Virus record (IMG/VR): IMGVR_UViG_3300031973_001602
Span: 1 to 38,186 of that record
Length of the DNA: 38,186 bases
Reading direction: 5' to 3' (one strand)
DNA from: a virus
Positions 37,914 through 38,186 of this stretch are shown in pieces. A program made the position numbers and the translations under genes. The notes beneath the pieces are model-generated. The model had not been told where the DNA came from, made no database searches, and saw nothing but the letters and a program-made list of their open reading frames with translations. How positions within the stretch are numbered: the first letter of the stretch is position 1; the number at the start of each line of letters is the position of its first letter.

Positions 37914-38186
37914 TACTTGAATCCTTTATGAGGTCAAACAATTCACTTTTGTCTTCTTCAGTTAAACCTTGTTCCTTGCCTGCTTTCTTCTGGAGCAGGG
38001 TAGAGATCTTCACAAGTTGTTCGTTTGATCTTTGAAGTGTCTCAACATACTTGGCAGCGATTGTGCCCACAGACTCTTTTCTGTCTTCATCCTTTTTGAT
38101 GTAGTCCATTAACTCCATCAGAAGGGCTGTCGTGATGGCACGATCACTTCTTATGTTTTTGATTGCTTCGTCGATGTATGCTTCTA
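37906..38186 (-). CDS. Helical hypothetical protein (5' end cut by window edge)
   Basis: The reading frame stays open from the stop at 37906-37908 to the right edge, so the visible 92 codons are the C-terminal part and the true start lies outside. An internal ATG at 38116-38118 is possible but has no clear ribosome site, and the coding-like sequence continues upstream of it (EAYIDEAIKNIRSDRAITTA). The protein is charged and almost wholly helical, with heptad-like stretches (YVETLQRSNEQLVKISTLLQ) that suggest a coiled coil. There are no membrane segments or catalytic motifs. The stop lies inside the start of the M15 gene (ATGGCTAA, eight-base overlap), implying coupled translation. G+C is about 45% in the stretch 37981-38100, closer to the RuvC-like gene than to the structural genes. 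I do not recognise its function. Confidence 0.75.
   Translation of the reverse strand, partial: EAYIDEAIKNIRSDRAITTALLMELMDYIKKDEDRKESVGTIAAKYVETLQRSNEQLVKISTLLQKKAGKEQGLTEEDKSELFDLIKDSSNG

Noticed and set aside
38116-38118. ATG at 38118 as the real start of the right-edge gene
   Set aside because: The frame continues open and protein-like to the window edge (EAYIDEAIKNIRSDRAITTA), and no ribosome site precedes this ATG.

Overview
The window looks like the baseplate and tail-appendage gene block of a contractile-tailed (myovirus-like) double-stranded DNA bacteriophage. It is probably an uncultured marine or aquatic phage, well separated from T4. Two genes are recognisable T4-type baseplate wedge proteins: gp25 at 25768-26169 and gp6 at 23913-25718. 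A third gene combines a gp5-like OB fold with an M15 peptidase (36336-37913). The very large tail proteins with LamG, DNRLRE, FN3-like and SH3-like modules resemble what I remember from marine virome contigs. That environmental assignment is memory, not a search result. I see no tRNA, CRISPR array, insertion sequence, integrase or attachment site.

Layout: every supported gene is on the minus strand, so transcription runs from right to left. Reading that way: a helical protein cut by the right edge (37906-38186); the cell-puncturing OB-fold/M15 protein; a spike-like protein (35338-36336); a 3034-residue giant (26221-35325); gp25; gp6; a DNRLRE-type structural protein (21964-23913); a 3252-residue LamG giant (12206-21964); a small N-terminal-adaptor protein (11137-12168); two large structural proteins of 1389 and 1076 residues; a second adaptor protein (2699-3637); two paralogous structural proteins (1511-2680 and 332-1495); and a RuvC-like nuclease cut by the left edge (1-307). 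Coding is almost continuous. The longest gap is 88 bases (3638-3725), so no stretch over 300 bases lacks a gene. Several junctions are TAATG or ATGA overlaps, which suggests translational coupling.

How the genes may work together: gp6 and gp25 form the wedge core. The OB-fold/M15 protein and the spike-like protein probably form the central puncturing device, with the 3034-residue protein (which carries an SH3-like domain) close to the hub. The LamG, DNRLRE and FN3 proteins are likely to build the baseplate periphery and the receptor-binding structures. Capsid, portal, terminase, sheath, tube and tape-measure genes are not recognisable here and probably lie outside the window.

The most interesting observations are: a roughly 115-135 residue module present in two unrelated structural proteins, splitting a DNRLRE domain in one of them; a shared N-terminal motif in two otherwise different small proteins; two proteins over 3000 residues in one baseplate block; a cysteine-bracketed leucine-rich helix inside one giant; and a change in base composition at both ends of the structural block.
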